From assembly GCA_013288015.1 (NCBI GenBank), contig JABDCR010000005.1, positions 19,772 through 83,771 on the forward strand: DNA of 64,000 nucleotides, written 5' to 3'. Of the stretch, positions 44,376 to 53,812 are shown piece by piece (the stretch's first letter is position 1; each line of letters opens with the position of its first letter). A program made the position numbers and the translations under genes. Source of the DNA: Bacteroidota bacterium. Lineage in GTDB: Bacteria; Bacteroidota; Bacteroidia; B-17B0; Aurantibacillaceae. The notes under the pieces are model-generated. The model was given only the letters and a program-made list of their open reading frames with translations, ran no database searches and was not told the origin of the DNA.

Positions 44376-45161
44376 ATGAAACCCTTTCGCCTTCCAAAAA
44401 TCATTACAGTAAGTATGTGTTTAGTTATGATTTTTTCTTGTGTATCTAAGAAAAAATATAACCAACTCACTAAAAAATATAATAGTTTAGATTCTAGCTA
44501 CAATATTCTTAATGGTAGATATGGCAATTTGAGTGCCAAAAACTCGGCAGAGGAACAAATGAGTCAGGCAGAATTGCAAAAGCTGTACGATCAACTAAAA
44601 ACTAAAGTGGCTGATTTAGAGGCGAGTAATAAAAGAGTACTTGATTTACAGGCCGCTATATTAAAACAAAAAAAAGCGCAACAGGATCTTTTAGAAAAAG
44701 TTAAAAATGCACTTTTAGGTTTTAACGCTAGTGAGTTAACTGCTGAAATTAGGAGTGATGGCAAAGTGTATGTTTCACTTTCTGAAAAACTGCTTTTTAA
44801 ATCGGGGAGTTATAAAGTAGATGCTAAAGGAAAAGAAGCCCTAAAGAAATTAGCAGATGTGCTCCTTAACCAACCTAATATTGATATAACAATTGAAGGC
44901 CATACAGATACAATTCCATTAAAAAAAGGGGAATTTCTAAAAGATAATCTTGATTTAAGCGTAATGCGAGCTACTTCTATTGAGCGCATTCTTTCTGACG
45001 AGTACGGAGTTAGAGCACAACAAATGTATGCTTCTGGCCGTGGCGAATATTTCCCTGTAGCTCCTAATAGAACCGAAGATGGTAGGTCCAGAAACCGGAG
45101 AACCGAGATTATTTTATCCCCAAAGATTTCCGAATTATTTAAAATTGTTGAGCAAAATTAA
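44376..45161 (+). CDS. OmpA-family lipoprotein
   Basis: 261 residues. A lipobox MIFSC is near residue 22, followed by a coiled-coil (about 25-110, KKKYNQLTKKYNSLDSSYNI) and a C-terminal OmpA peptidoglycan-binding domain (about 140-250): LADVLLNQPNIDITIEGHTD, RATSIERILSDEYG and SRNRRTEIIL. It anchors the outer membrane to peptidoglycan. A TGGCAT box lies 37 bases upstream of the ATG. Confidence 0.9.
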   Translation: MKPFRLPKIITVSMCLVMIFSCVSKKKYNQLTKKYNSLDSSYNILNGRYGNLSAKNSAEEQMSQAELQKLYDQLKTKVADLEASNKRVLDLQAAILKQKKAQQDLLEKVKNALLGFNASELTAEIRSDGKVYVSLSEKLLFKSGSYKVDAKGKEALKKLADVLLNQPNIDITIEGHTDTIPLKKGEFLKDNLDLSVMRATSIERILSDEYGVRAQQMYASGRGEYFPVAPNRTEDGRSRNRRTEIILSPKISELFKIVEQN

Positions 45162-45226
45162 ATAACGCGATTTAAATTCTTTATTTGATTTGCCTGATAT
45201 AATATTTATTATAAAATAAAAATAGT

Positions 45227-45613
45227 ATGATGGAAACCGTAGCTCCGTTTGAAAGAGAGGAAATGAAAACCCTAACCGAATGCATTGAATTAATTACAAA
45301 GCGCGGATACAAAACCAATTTTATGGCAATTGGGAACAATAAAATAAAAGGAGAGAGAGAAAAACCTTATGCATCACATGAAGTAAAAATAAACACCTTT
45401 TATAGATTTGAAGGGGATAGTGACCCCGGAGACAGTTCTATTTTATATGCTATAGAAACAAATGATGGTGAAAAAGGTTACTTAACAAATGCCTATGGCC
45501 CATATGCCGACACAAAAGTTTCTTTATTTATTGATGAGATAGAATCTATCCAAAAACAGACTGAAAATAGAAAACCTTCATTTTGGAGAAAACTTAAAAA
45601 TTTATTTTCTTAA
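45227..45613 (+). CDS. Small conserved Bacteroidota protein (PRPP-synthetase-like misnamed family)
   Basis: 128 residues. The core THR-type pattern TFYRFEGDSDPGDSSILYAIE, then KGYLTNAYGPYAD, matches a short Bacteroidota family with YRFEG-x-S-x-P-x-D. Databases often label this family phosphoribosylpyrophosphate synthetase, but the size (about 100 residues) and lack of PRPP-binding motifs show that name cannot be right. Function unknown. The basic C-terminal tail (FWRKLKNLF) looks like an amphipathic membrane-associated helix. Confidence 0.6.
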   Translation: MMETVAPFEREEMKTLTECIELITKRGYKTNFMAIGNNKIKGEREKPYASHEVKINTFYRFEGDSDPGDSSILYAIETNDGEKGYLTNAYGPYADTKVSLFIDEIESIQKQTENRKPSFWRKLKNLFS

Positions 45614-45640
45614 TGTATTAATAATGTTTAGTGAAATAAA

Positions 45641-45670
45641 AAAGCCTCAACTATATAGTTGGGGCTTAAT
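45641..45670. terminator. Bidirectional terminator between convergent genes
   Basis: AAGCCTCAACT and AGTTGGGGCTT form an eleven-pair stem (two wobble pairs allowed) with a four-base loop, between the plus gene ending at 45613 and the minus gene ending at 45684. Confidence 0.6.
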
Positions 45671-45683
45671 TTTTATCGAATGC

Positions 45684-46184
45684 TTATTCAAAAAAACGTA
45701 AAGCTAATATTGAAGCTATACCCATATTTAAAAAAATTAAAGTAAATATCCCTATAAATTCACCTACCTCAAATTCTTTTTCTAAAAAATTAATGGGATT
45801 GTTTATTATTTTATCTAAATGTATTTGCAATTTTCTCCAGGCACCGTGCTTATTATGAATGTATCCATTAACGGTGGCATTTATTATTGATTTTATGCCC
45901 CTCTCAGAGCTCAATATTATAACTTCGGTATTATTATTTTTTTCTTTTATTTTTTTTACAAGGCCAGCTACATTAACACCGGTATTAGTAATAGGGTCAT
46001 ACAAATAATCGTCTAAAATAACCACGTGCACATCTTCATTTAAATTGTTTAAAAAAGGCTCACTATTAAAGAATAGAGATACATTTAGTTGATTACCAAA
46101 CCGCCTTTGGAAAAACCGCCTTAGTTTATAAGCAATTGTTGTAGAATCATTTAAGATAAATATATTTATAACGGAAGTTTTCAT
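45684..46184 (-). CDS. Receiver domain with a C-terminal membrane anchor
   Basis: 166 residues from ATG at complement 46184 (MKTSVINIF); an upstream in-frame ATG at 46238 would add an unlikely aromatic tail. The receiver has a weak acidic pocket (LNDSTT), Asp58/Asp59 in VVILDDYLYD, a Ser at VIILSSE and Lys in IHNKHGAWRK. Its last 22 residues form a hydrophobic helix (GIFTLIFLNMGIASILALRF). A paralogue with the same layout is at 57741-58229. Predicted to hold a receiver at the inner membrane. It is 70 bases downstream of a gap and convergent with 45227-45613. Confidence 0.75.
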   Translation of the reverse strand: MKTSVINIFILNDSTTIAYKLRRFFQRRFGNQLNVSLFFNSEPFLNNLNEDVHVVILDDYLYDPITNTGVNVAGLVKKIKEKNNNTEVIILSSERGIKSIINATVNGYIHNKHGAWRKLQIHLDKIINNPINFLEKEFEVGEFIGIFTLIFLNMGIASILALRFFE

Positions 46185-46308
46185 GATATACTTAATAGGA
46201 TATGAGTAAACTTTATTCCAATGAAAAAATATCTGCAATTTCTATTACAATCACTTATACTGGGAAAATTATTCTACGTAAATTGTCTTGTAAATATTGG
46301 TAATGTAT

Positions 46309-47775
46309 TCAGGCTGTTTTCCTGAAATTTTTATTTGGTATATTCAATTCATCCCGGTATTTAGCAATGGTTCTTCTCGAAATTAAATATTTCTTCTCTT
46401 CTAATAATTTTACTATTTCTTCGTCGCTTAATGGCTTAGATTTATTTTCTTTTTCAATACAATTAACCAATACTTGTTTAATTTCATTTGTACTTACAAT
46501 TTCACCATTTGAATTACTCATGCCTTGCACAAATAAATCTTTAATTAAAATGTTGCCCATTGATGTGGCTATATATTTATTATTAGCAATTCTTGATACA
46601 GTAGAAATTTCAGAGCCAATTTCTTCAGCAATATTTTTAAGAATTAATGCTTTTAAATCGTTTCTATTGCCGGTAATAAAAAACTGTTTTTGATGTTTTA
46701 CAATAGCCTTTGCCACTAATATCATCATACTTTCCCTTTGTTGGAGTGCCTCAATAAACCATTTTGCGTTTTCAACTTTATCTTTTATAAATAAGGAAGC
46801 TTCTTTTAAACTTTTATCTTTTGATTTAGAATAATCGCTCAACATCTCCGTATACTCCTCGCTAATTTTAAGCGCAGGTTGTTTAGCCTGGTTTAAAAAT
46901 AACTCAACATTATTACCGTCAACAGTAACGGTAAAATCGGGTATAATTGTAATGGCTGTATTTGAGTTTTTATAACTAGAACAGGCAGGCTTTGGGTTTA
47001 AAGATTTTATTTCATCTAAAGCATCATTAAAATCTTCTTCAGATATTTTTAAAGACTTTCTAATCAAATCCAGTTTTTTATCAGAAAGTTCTTGCATAAA
47101 ACTCTGCAATATGTTTATGGCATTGAATGTATCTTTAGTTTTTATTTTTTTATTTTTTAATTGTAGTAACAAGCACTCTTTTAAATCTTTTGCGGCAATG
47201 CCTGCAGGATCAAATCGCTTAATTTTATCAAGCACAGTAATCAATTCATTAGTAGTAATTAAAACATTGTGTTGAAAGGATAACTCATCTGCCAATTCGC
47301 CCACATCGCTTCTTAAATATCCATCATCATCTAATGACTCAATAATATATATCCCTAATTGTTTTTCTTTATTTGAAAGGGGAAGCATATTTAGTTGAGA
47401 AATTAAATTCTGAGTAAAGTGTTCATTTTCTATTATTATTTGTTCTCTTTTATTTTCTTCACTTCCATTATTGTTAACTTCATATTTATAATCATCTAGT
47501 AAATCCTTATCCATATAATCCGTAAAATCATAATCTTCCCCTAATTTACCCTCGCTTATGGTATCATCATTCGGCTCATCTTCCTCGTTCTGAAGGTCTT
47601 TGTCTTCTGGATTATTTTGTTCTAAATCATATTCTAATGCGGGGTTTGCTGCAATTTCATTAGCTATATATTGTTCTAACTCAACTGTATGTAGAGTTAC
47701 AATATTAAATAACTGAATTTGCTTAAAGGTTAGCTTTTGTGTTTGTTTTTGTGATTGTATTTGCAGGACGGCCAT
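46309..47775 (-). CDS. rpoN: RNA polymerase sigma-54 factor
   Basis: 488 residues. The N-terminal Gln-rich activator region (MAVLQIQSQKQTQKLTFKQI) is followed by an acidic linker (about 60-115), the core-binding domain (about 120-310) and the DNA-binding part with the RpoN box SRRTIAKYRDEL near the C-terminus. It recognises GG(-24)/GC(-12) promoters and needs AAA+ activators such as 48412-49863. The gene is single-copy in the window and is upstream of a receiver gene on the same strand, with a terminator before it. Confidence 0.97.
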   Translation of the reverse strand: MAVLQIQSQKQTQKLTFKQIQLFNIVTLHTVELEQYIANEIAANPALEYDLEQNNPEDKDLQNEEDEPNDDTISEGKLGEDYDFTDYMDKDLLDDYKYEVNNNGSEENKREQIIIENEHFTQNLISQLNMLPLSNKEKQLGIYIIESLDDDGYLRSDVGELADELSFQHNVLITTNELITVLDKIKRFDPAGIAAKDLKECLLLQLKNKKIKTKDTFNAINILQSFMQELSDKKLDLIRKSLKISEEDFNDALDEIKSLNPKPACSSYKNSNTAITIIPDFTVTVDGNNVELFLNQAKQPALKISEEYTEMLSDYSKSKDKSLKEASLFIKDKVENAKWFIEALQQRESMMILVAKAIVKHQKQFFITGNRNDLKALILKNIAEEIGSEISTVSRIANNKYIATSMGNILIKDLFVQGMSNSNGEIVSTNEIKQVLVNCIEKENKSKPLSDEEIVKLLEEKKYLISRRTIAKYRDELNIPNKNFRKTA

Positions 47776-47798
47776 ACACGATACGATTTAGTTAAACA

Positions 47799-47833
47799 AA
47801 AAAGCCAAACCCTTTATTAGGAAGATTTGGCAT
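47799..47833 (-). terminator. Terminator between the DUF1328-like gene and rpoN
   Basis: On the minus strand GCCAAA and TTTGGC pair (loop of about 16 bases containing further short pairs) and are followed by TTTTTT. It lies between the stop at 47838 and the ATG at 47775. Confidence 0.55.
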
Positions 47834-47837
47834 TTAA

Positions 47838-48014
47838 TTAACCCTTCATTTTTTTGCTGTCGCCTCCTCCCATTATAAGGGCTAACAAAAAAAACACAAA
47901 AAATATGAAGGAAAATATTTTAGCTACCCACATTACACTGGCAGCTATATTTATGAGTCCAAATAAAGCTGCTATTAAAGCAATTACAAAAAATGGAAAT
48001 GATAAACATAACAT
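47838..48014 (-). CDS. Small DUF1328/YtjA-like membrane protein
   Basis: 58 residues from ATG at complement 48014. Two hydrophobic helices (SFPFFVIALIAALFGLINIA and AKIFSFIFFVFFLLALIMGG) around an Ala-Ser turn match the layout of the DUF1328/YtjA family, widespread short inner-membrane proteins of unknown function. It is overlooked if only longer frames are considered. A TGGCAC box is on the minus strand 62 bases upstream (48076-48071). Confidence 0.75.
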   Translation of the reverse strand: MLCLSFPFFVIALIAALFGLINIAASVMWVAKIFSFIFFVFFLLALIMGGGDSKKMKG

Positions 48015-48411
48015 AGTTTTATCTGCATTAAAAAATTAATAATTCATATGATAAGGGAAGGGAAAAAATTGTGCCATTTTTATTTAATTTTTAATTATCT
48101 GAAAATAAGATGATTAAAAATTAGCAATCTTTGATTTTACTTAAATGGCGGGTAATTATTTCCCCGTTTATTTGGTACTATAATGATTTAGGAAAAATAA
48201 ATTTTCTAGGATTAAATTTTTGGGTTCTAAATTATGTTTAAAGTTGTTAATTTTTTAACGGCATTTAATTTGCATTAAAATTTAAAACTCCTTAATTTTA
48301 AATGAGATGTTTATAAATGCTAAAATATATTAAACAATATATTTTTATCTGTAAATTTCAACAAATTTGTTTTTTAAAAGTAAGAACTAAAAAATAATCA
48401 ATACATAACAC
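48015..48411. other. Intergenic region of 397 bases between divergent genes
   Basis: AT-rich. It holds the TGGCAC box for the minus-strand small gene and the unidentified promoter of the NtrC-type gene at 48412. No ORF or strong hairpin was seen. Confidence 0.5.
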
Positions 48412-49863
48412 ATGGCTACTATTTTAATTATTGATGATGATAAGGATATATGTATGCTTTTAAGTAGATTTTTAGCTAAAAATAACTTTGAAGTAACTAT
48501 AACCAATACCGGAAAAGCAGCTATAGAGTCTTTAAGCAACAATAAATTTGATGTTGTACTATGCGATTTCAGGTTAGAAGATATGACCGGTAAAGATATT
48601 TTAATTAAAATAAAAGAACTTCATCCGTATTTACCTGTAATTATAATGACCGGCTATAGTGATGTGAGAATGGCTGTAGCCATAATGAAATTGGGCGCTT
48701 ATGATTATATTACAAAACCACTTTTACCCGGAGAAATTTTATTAACCTTAAAAGGAGCTATAGAATTTGATAAAAAAGAGGATAAAGAGGCAATATTTAC
48801 AAAACAAGAAGATTCAATAATTGATAACGGGGCAAAGGTTTCTAAAAAATCAAAGGGTAAATATATTTTTGGTAATAGCGAAGTTTTTAAAGCAATTTTA
48901 GCTCAAATTAATTTAGTTGCTCCTACTAATTATAGCATTATTATTTATGGTGAGAGTGGTAGTGGTAAAGAGTCTATTGCAAGCGAAATTCATAATAATA
49001 GCAAACGTCATAATTATCCTTTTATAGCTATAGACTGCGGTGCATTATCAAAAGAGCTGGCCGCAAGCGAATTGTTCGGCCATGAAAAAGGTGCATTTAC
49101 CGGGGCACTAAATCAAAAAATTGGCTCTTTTGAAAGAGCGAATAAAGGAACTATTTTTTTAGATGAAATAGGTAATCTGCCTTACGATATACAGGTAATG
49201 TTATTGCGTGTTGTACAAGAACGTAAGATGCGTAGGGTAGGAGGAACCAAGGATATAGACCTAGATGTCCGAATTATTGTAGCTAGCAACGAACGTTTAT
49301 CTGAAGCAGCTAAAAAAGGACAATTTAGAGAGGATTTATATCATCGGTTTAATGAATTTAGCATCGAAATCCCCCCATTAAAAAACCGCAAAGAAGACAT
49401 AAAATTATTTGCTGAGTTTTTTCTAAACAAAACTAATCAGGAGTTAAATAAATCAGTTGAAGGTTTTAGCTCTGATGTTTTGCAAATATTCTATAAATAC
49501 AATTGGCCGGGAAACTTAAGAGAGCTTAACAATGTGATTAAAAGGGCTACGCTGCTAACATCAGGTGCTTTTGTTGAAGTGAGTTCGCTTCCTTTTGAGA
49601 TTACTCACTTTGAAGAACTAAATTTTGGAGAAAGTCAAGATAATAATCAATCAAACTCATCGTCGCCTTCTTTAGTTAAAAAAAATATTGAGATTAGCGA
49701 GTTTGGTATGAAACAAGCTAGTATTGATGCCGAATTTGAATTAATTGTTGAGGCATTAAAAAAGTGTAATTATAATAAAAGCAAGGCTGCTTTAATGCTT
49801 AATATAGATAGAAAAACTTTATATAACAAGATGAAACAATATAAAGAACTTAATAGTCTCTAA
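48412..49863 (+). CDS. NtrC-family sigma-54-dependent response regulator
   Basis: 483 residues: receiver (2-118, Asp52 in VVLCDFRL, Lys in DYITKP), AAA+ domain (about 150-375) with Walker [10 protein letters not shown], the sigma-54 contact loop GAFTGA, Walker [12 protein letters not shown] and the R-finger segment, and a Fis-type HTH at the C-terminus ([22 protein letters not shown]). It activates sigma-54 promoters on phosphorylation. rpoN lies 640 bases away. The downstream receiver-PAS kinase (50099) is a candidate partner. Confidence 0.96.
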   Translation: MATILIIDDDKDICMLLSRFLAKNNFEVTITNTGKAAIESLSNNKFDVVLCDFRLEDMTGKDILIKIKELHPYLPVIIMTGYSDVRMAVAIMKLGAYDYITKPLLPGEILLTLKGAIEFDKKEDKEAIFTKQEDSIIDNGAKVSKKSKGKYIFGNSEVFKAILAQINLVAPTNYSIIIYGESGSGKESIASEIHNNSKRHNYPFIAIDCGALSKELAASELFGHEKGAFTGALNQKIGSFERANKGTIFLDEIGNLPYDIQVMLLRVVQERKMRRVGGTKDIDLDVRIIVASNERLSEAAKKGQFREDLYHRFNEFSIEIPPLKNRKEDIKLFAEFFLNKTNQELNKSVEGFSSDVLQIFYKYNWPGNLRELNNVIKRATLLTSGAFVEVSSLPFEITHFEELNFGESQDNNQSNSSSPSLVKKNIEISEFGMKQASIDAEFELIVEALKKCNYNKSKAALMLNIDRKTLYNKMKQYKELNSL

Positions 49864-50098
49864 AACAAATAAAGATAGTGTGTAAAAAATAACGATGTAT
49901 TTACCTTTGTAGAAAATATTCCTCATTCTGGGGCTATATAAATTTTTAACTTGTATGTTTTCAAATCACTATGCTTGCCTATCAGATTTATCTAAAAAAT
50001 TATGGATAAATTTCTTATGGCTACAATTTTGTTAATTATTATTTTAAAGCATAGACAACTTTTATATTTTTATCTTCTTAAATACAAATAAATAGATA

Positions 50099-51523
50099 AT
50101 GCAGAACTTAAACATCCTTATTATTGACGATGACGAAGATGACTATTTTATTACTTCACAATTTATAAAGGAAATAACAGAATTTAATGTTAATTGTAAT
50201 TGGTGCTTTAAAGAGGATGAAGCTTTGGTGAAATTAATAGATAATCAATATGATGCGTATTTTATTGATTATCGTTTAGGGGCTAAAACCGGATTGGAAA
50301 TCCTGAAAGAGTCTGTAGATAAAGGGTGCATAAAACCTGTTATTTTATTAACTGGTAAAGGTAACTCGCAAGTAGATAAGTTAGCGGTTGAGTATGGGGC
50401 TTATGATTATTTAATTAAAGGAGATCTTACAACTGAAATTCTTGAACGAAGTTTAAGATACGCTCTTGAAAGATTTAAAAGCTTTAAATTAATAAATGAT
50501 AACGAAAAAAAATATCGACTATTATTTGAGAATGCTATAAGTTTTATCTTCACCTGTAATTCTTCTCTTAATTTTACGGAATGTAATCCGGCTAGCTTTT
50601 ATTTATTAGGATATACCCCACAAGAACTAAAAGACAAATCTTTACTTGATTTTGTTGCGCAAAAAGATAAACCAATTATAAAGGAATTAATTAGCGCGAA
50701 AAAAAGTATAAAAAATTTTCGGTTAGAGCTTATTACGAAATCATCCGGCTCAGTGTTAAGTAATTTATCTATAACTTATTTTCATTTGCCTGATCAACAA
50801 TCATATTGGCAAGGCATTATTTTCGATGAAACAATAAGAGTGCAAGTAGAACAAGCTAAGCTTCAAAAAGAAAAATTAGAAGCTACGTATAGACTGGTAC
50901 AAACTTTAGCCCATGAAATTAGAAACCCTTTGGCAAATATTAGTTTATCTCTTGATGGCATACAAGAGACAAATGTAGATGGACAGCAGTTTTTTATTGA
51001 TGTTATAAAAAGAAGTTCGTCTAGAATTGATTTAATTATTACAGAATTATTGCAGTCGTCTAAAACAATCGAATTAAAATTAGAGGCAATAGATATTATT
51101 AAAGTAATAAAAAATGCTTTAAAAATTGTTGACGATAGATTGAAATTAAAAAACATTATTGTTGAAACAGAGTTTCCAATAGATCCAATAATTAAAGAAA
51201 TTGATAAGGAAAAAATCACCATTTCACTTGTTAATATAATTGTAAATGCAATTGAGGCTATGGAGGTTGATATAGGGAAGTTATTTGTTAGAGCTGAACA
51301 AAACACAGATTTCACTCAAATTATAATAAAAGATACGGGCTCTGGTATTAGCGAAGAAAATTTGAAAAAATTATTTGAACCATATTTTACTACAAAAAAA
51401 ACAGGTATGGGTTTAGGGCTTGTATCTACTTTAAATATTCTTAAATCGCATCAAGCAGATATAAAAGTAGAGTCTGTAATGGATGTAGGAACTAGTTTTA
51501 AAATTATATTTCCTAATACATAA
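50099..51523 (+). CDS. Receiver-PAS-histidine kinase
   Basis: 474 residues without membrane segments: receiver (about 5-120; DDDEDDYFITSQF, Asp in YFIDYRL, Lys in YLIKGD), PAS domain (about 135-245), HisKA with LAHEIRNPLANI and an ATPase (NAIEAME, IKDTGSGIS, GMGLGLVSTLNIL). It is 235 bases after the NtrC-type gene on the same strand, so both may act in one sigma-54 pathway. It would sense an internal signal via PAS and the receiver. Confidence 0.92.
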   Translation: MQNLNILIIDDDEDDYFITSQFIKEITEFNVNCNWCFKEDEALVKLIDNQYDAYFIDYRLGAKTGLEILKESVDKGCIKPVILLTGKGNSQVDKLAVEYGAYDYLIKGDLTTEILERSLRYALERFKSFKLINDNEKKYRLLFENAISFIFTCNSSLNFTECNPASFYLLGYTPQELKDKSLLDFVAQKDKPIIKELISAKKSIKNFRLELITKSSGSVLSNLSITYFHLPDQQSYWQGIIFDETIRVQVEQAKLQKEKLEATYRLVQTLAHEIRNPLANISLSLDGIQETNVDGQQFFIDVIKRSSSRIDLIITELLQSSKTIELKLEAIDIIKVIKNALKIVDDRLKLKNIIVETEFPIDPIIKEIDKEKITISLVNIIVNAIEAMEVDIGKLFVRAEQNTDFTQIIIKDTGSGISEENLKKLFEPYFTTKKTGMGLGLVSTLNILKSHQADIKVESVMDVGTSFKIIFPNT

Positions 51524-51592
51524 TTTAAAATATACTGCTCCTGCGCATTTCGCAATCAGAGTGTTAAATAAATACTCCAACTATTTTAAATT

Positions 51593-51979
51593 TCACACAA
51601 TTATATTTGGTGATTTATAGTATCCAAAAATAATAGAAAGAATTAGTAATATAATTATAATCCAAAAAAACATTCCCATTGCTATTAAAGGGCCGTCTTC
51701 TTCATTTTTGGCTTCATTTTTTTTATGTAGTGGAATCGGTGGAACTATTGTAAGAATTAAAAAACTAAAAAACATCGAAACTAAGAATAAAGGTCCCCAG
51801 GATAAACCTAATGCAACTGGCCCAAAGGGTGTTATCCAAAGATGTCCTGCCCATGTTATTAAGAAAATAATAAGAAAGAAAAACCATAATCCGCTAAATG
51901 GTCTTTTTGAAATAAGTGAAAAAATAACAGTCACTATTACTGTTATTAATATTGCTGCGGGTATGATATAATAATTCAT
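51593..51979 (-). CDS. Hypothetical four-span membrane protein
   Basis: 128 residues with hydrophobic segments at about 4-22, 29-49, 59-81 and 97-119. A short polar loop (HKKNEAKNEEDGP) lies between spans three and four. No signal peptide, no family recognised. It begins 12 bases after the stop codon of the lipoprotein gene at 51992, so co-transcription with it is likely. Confidence 0.65.
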   Translation of the reverse strand: MNYYIIPAAILITVIVTVIFSLISKRPFSGLWFFFLIIFLITWAGHLWITPFGPVALGLSWGPLFLVSMFFSFLILTIVPPIPLHKKNEAKNEEDGPLIAMGMFFWIIIILLILSIIFGYYKSPNIIV

Positions 51980-51991
51980 ACTTAATTTCCC

Positions 51992-52951
51992 TTAAAAAAC
52001 GTATGTGATAGTAACACTCCAGTTTCCGATGCTAATAGTATATGTTTCGTCACAAGCACCCGTACCAAAGTTGATTTTTCGTGTTATTTTTCCTGAAGGA
52101 GTAAAATCAATTTCACCGGCTACAAAAGGATGAAAATGATGATGAATTAAAGATGGAGAACAATTGAAATTACGAACTAACATAGAGCTGATATTAGCTA
52201 TAAAACTTATTCCATCACTTGAAGTACCATTGGCGTTACCGGTAATGCCTATTACTGCAGTTGACCAGTTAATAGGAATATTATAGCTAGTAAAAGATGA
52301 TTGTATAGTAGATCCATTATAAGAAATTGTATTTGTATTCAACAAAATATTATCTCTGGTAGAAAACCATTGAATGGTGCCTCCATTATTTACTTTAGTA
52401 ATGGTTAAATTTGTAGTAATGTGCCATGTTAAATTACCGTTAGTTATTCTTCCTTTATTAGTGATTGTTTTGTTTACTTGTATTTTATTGCTATCAACAT
52501 AGTAATCGTTATTAGGTGTTGTAATTGTAATTACAATTCCTGAGTCGCGGTAATGGGTTGCGGAGTTTAAGGATGCGGAATAATCATACATAATAGTTCC
52601 ATTACGTAAATGTCCATCCAACCCAACATAATTTGAAAAAGTTAAAGTAAGGGTCTTATTTGCAGGGTTAGGCGTAATAGTTATACTACCCGACATAGGA
52701 GTGAGTAAGCCTCCACCTATTGTTCTGTAATTAGTATTTATATTGCCATTATCCATCCCTTCCGCTCCTATTTGATCTACATCATTAGAATTATTTTCAG
52801 CATCTTGATGATCTCTTGCTGAATATGTATCAGCATTACTATATGATGTTGATGATGAAGTGGTTGTCGAATCTTTTTTGCAAGATGAAGTGGTTGCTAC
52901 CATTATAATAATTAAACTACTTATAGCTAATGATAATATATTTTTTTTCAT
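51992..52951 (-). CDS. Lipoprotein of unknown function, about 320 aa
   Basis: 319 residues. The lipobox TTSSC at about residue 24 marks a lipoprotein; a Ser/Thr/Asp-rich linker follows, then a beta-rich domain (SGSITITPNPANKTLTLTFS, GNLTWHITTNLTITK) ending with a Cys-containing strand pair. I recognise no family. Co-oriented with 51593 (12 bases) and 45 bases downstream of the DUF4142 gene. Confidence 0.68.
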   Translation of the reverse strand: MKKNILSLAISSLIIIMVATTSSCKKDSTTTSSSTSYSNADTYSARDHQDAENNSNDVDQIGAEGMDNGNINTNYRTIGGGLLTPMSGSITITPNPANKTLTLTFSNYVGLDGHLRNGTIMYDYSASLNSATHYRDSGIVITITTPNNDYYVDSNKIQVNKTITNKGRITNGNLTWHITTNLTITKVNNGGTIQWFSTRDNILLNTNTISYNGSTIQSSFTSYNIPINWSTAVIGITGNANGTSSDGISFIANISSMLVRNFNCSPSLIHHHFHPFVAGEIDFTPSGKITRKINFGTGACDETYTISIGNWSVTITYVF

Positions 52952-52996
52952 GTTTTTGATTTTAGATTTATATGTTAAAGCATAATTTTTTTTTGA

Positions 52997-53584
52997 TTAC
53001 ATTTTCGTGCAATTTTTCTGACAATTAAGAGCATGATCTAAATGTTTCCGTAATGCTGGCAGCGTTTCAGATGCCCATGTTCTAATATCAGGATCATTAC
53101 TATCTGTTGACGTTTTTTCAAATTCGGAAATTGCATTTTTATGCCCGTCCACCATCATATCGCAATATTTTTTATCAAATTCGGTACCCGATATATTCAT
53201 TAATTTTTGATAAGCATCTTCTCCTTCTTTGGTTATTGATGTTGGTATTGTAATTGATTTCTTTTCGGCAAGCGCCTTTAAATCATTTAAACATGTAGTG
53301 TGTTCGGTTTCCATCATCTTTGCCATTTCTTTTACATCAGGAGCCATACTATTTTGTTGGGCTAATTGACTTAATTTAATTTCTTCTAAATTAATTCCGG
53401 CAGCATCTACCAAAAATTGCTCATCTCTCTTTTCAGCAGTATTGTTATTATCTGTTGCATCCTTAGTGTCATCTGTTTTTTGATTGCTACCGCATGATGA
53501 AATAATTATTATGATACTTAATAATAAAGTATAAATAAATACTGTATTTATTGCGTTTCGTTTAAAATTTTTAAGCTGTTTCAT
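52997..53584 (-). CDS. DUF4142 lipoprotein
   Basis: 195 residues. Lipobox IISSC near residue 31; the mature part has a four-helix-bundle pattern with VDAAGINLEEIKLSQLAQQ, VKEMAKMMETEHTTC, YCDMMVDGHKNAISEFEK and ETLPALRKHLDHA, matching DUF4142 with a ferritin-like arrangement. Function unknown, often stress-linked in Bacteroidota. A TGGCAT box (53654-53649, minus) lies 70 bases upstream of the ATG. Confidence 0.85.
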   Translation of the reverse strand: MKQLKNFKRNAINTVFIYTLLLSIIIIISSCGSNQKTDDTKDATDNNNTAEKRDEQFLVDAAGINLEEIKLSQLAQQNSMAPDVKEMAKMMETEHTTCLNDLKALAEKKSITIPTSITKEGEDAYQKLMNISGTEFDKKYCDMMVDGHKNAISEFEKTSTDSNDPDIRTWASETLPALRKHLDHALNCQKNCTKM

Positions 53585-53769
53585 GTTATTTTATTTATTA
53601 GTTTTTTACATGGATGTTTTTATTTTTTTTTAAGAGGAAGATAAAAACATGCCAACGTAAAGTAGCCTTATAGGGATATAACACAATTTTTTTGTTTGTA
53701 TAATTTCACACATTGTGAAGTATTTTCTACATTATATATAAGCCTTTTGTAGTATTAAAAACTTTTAAA

Positions 53770-53786
53770 TGGTACGCAGGTTGTAT
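53770..53786 (+). promoter_or_regulatory. Sigma-54-like promoter of the superoxide dismutase gene
   Basis: TGGTACGCAGGTTGTAT has GG at 53771-53772 and GT at 53783-53784: canonical offset and the full TGGyACG-N4-TTG layout. It predicts a leader of about 17 bases before the ATG at 53813. It is the best sigma-54 match found in the window. Confidence 0.55.
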
Positions 53787-53812
53787 AACATAAATTATAA
53801 AAAAACAAAAAA

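Noticed and set aside
47854..48039. 61-codon plus-strand frame near rpoN
   Set aside because: It is the antisense of the DUF1328-like membrane protein gene at 47838-48014, which has the convincing hydrophobic pattern.
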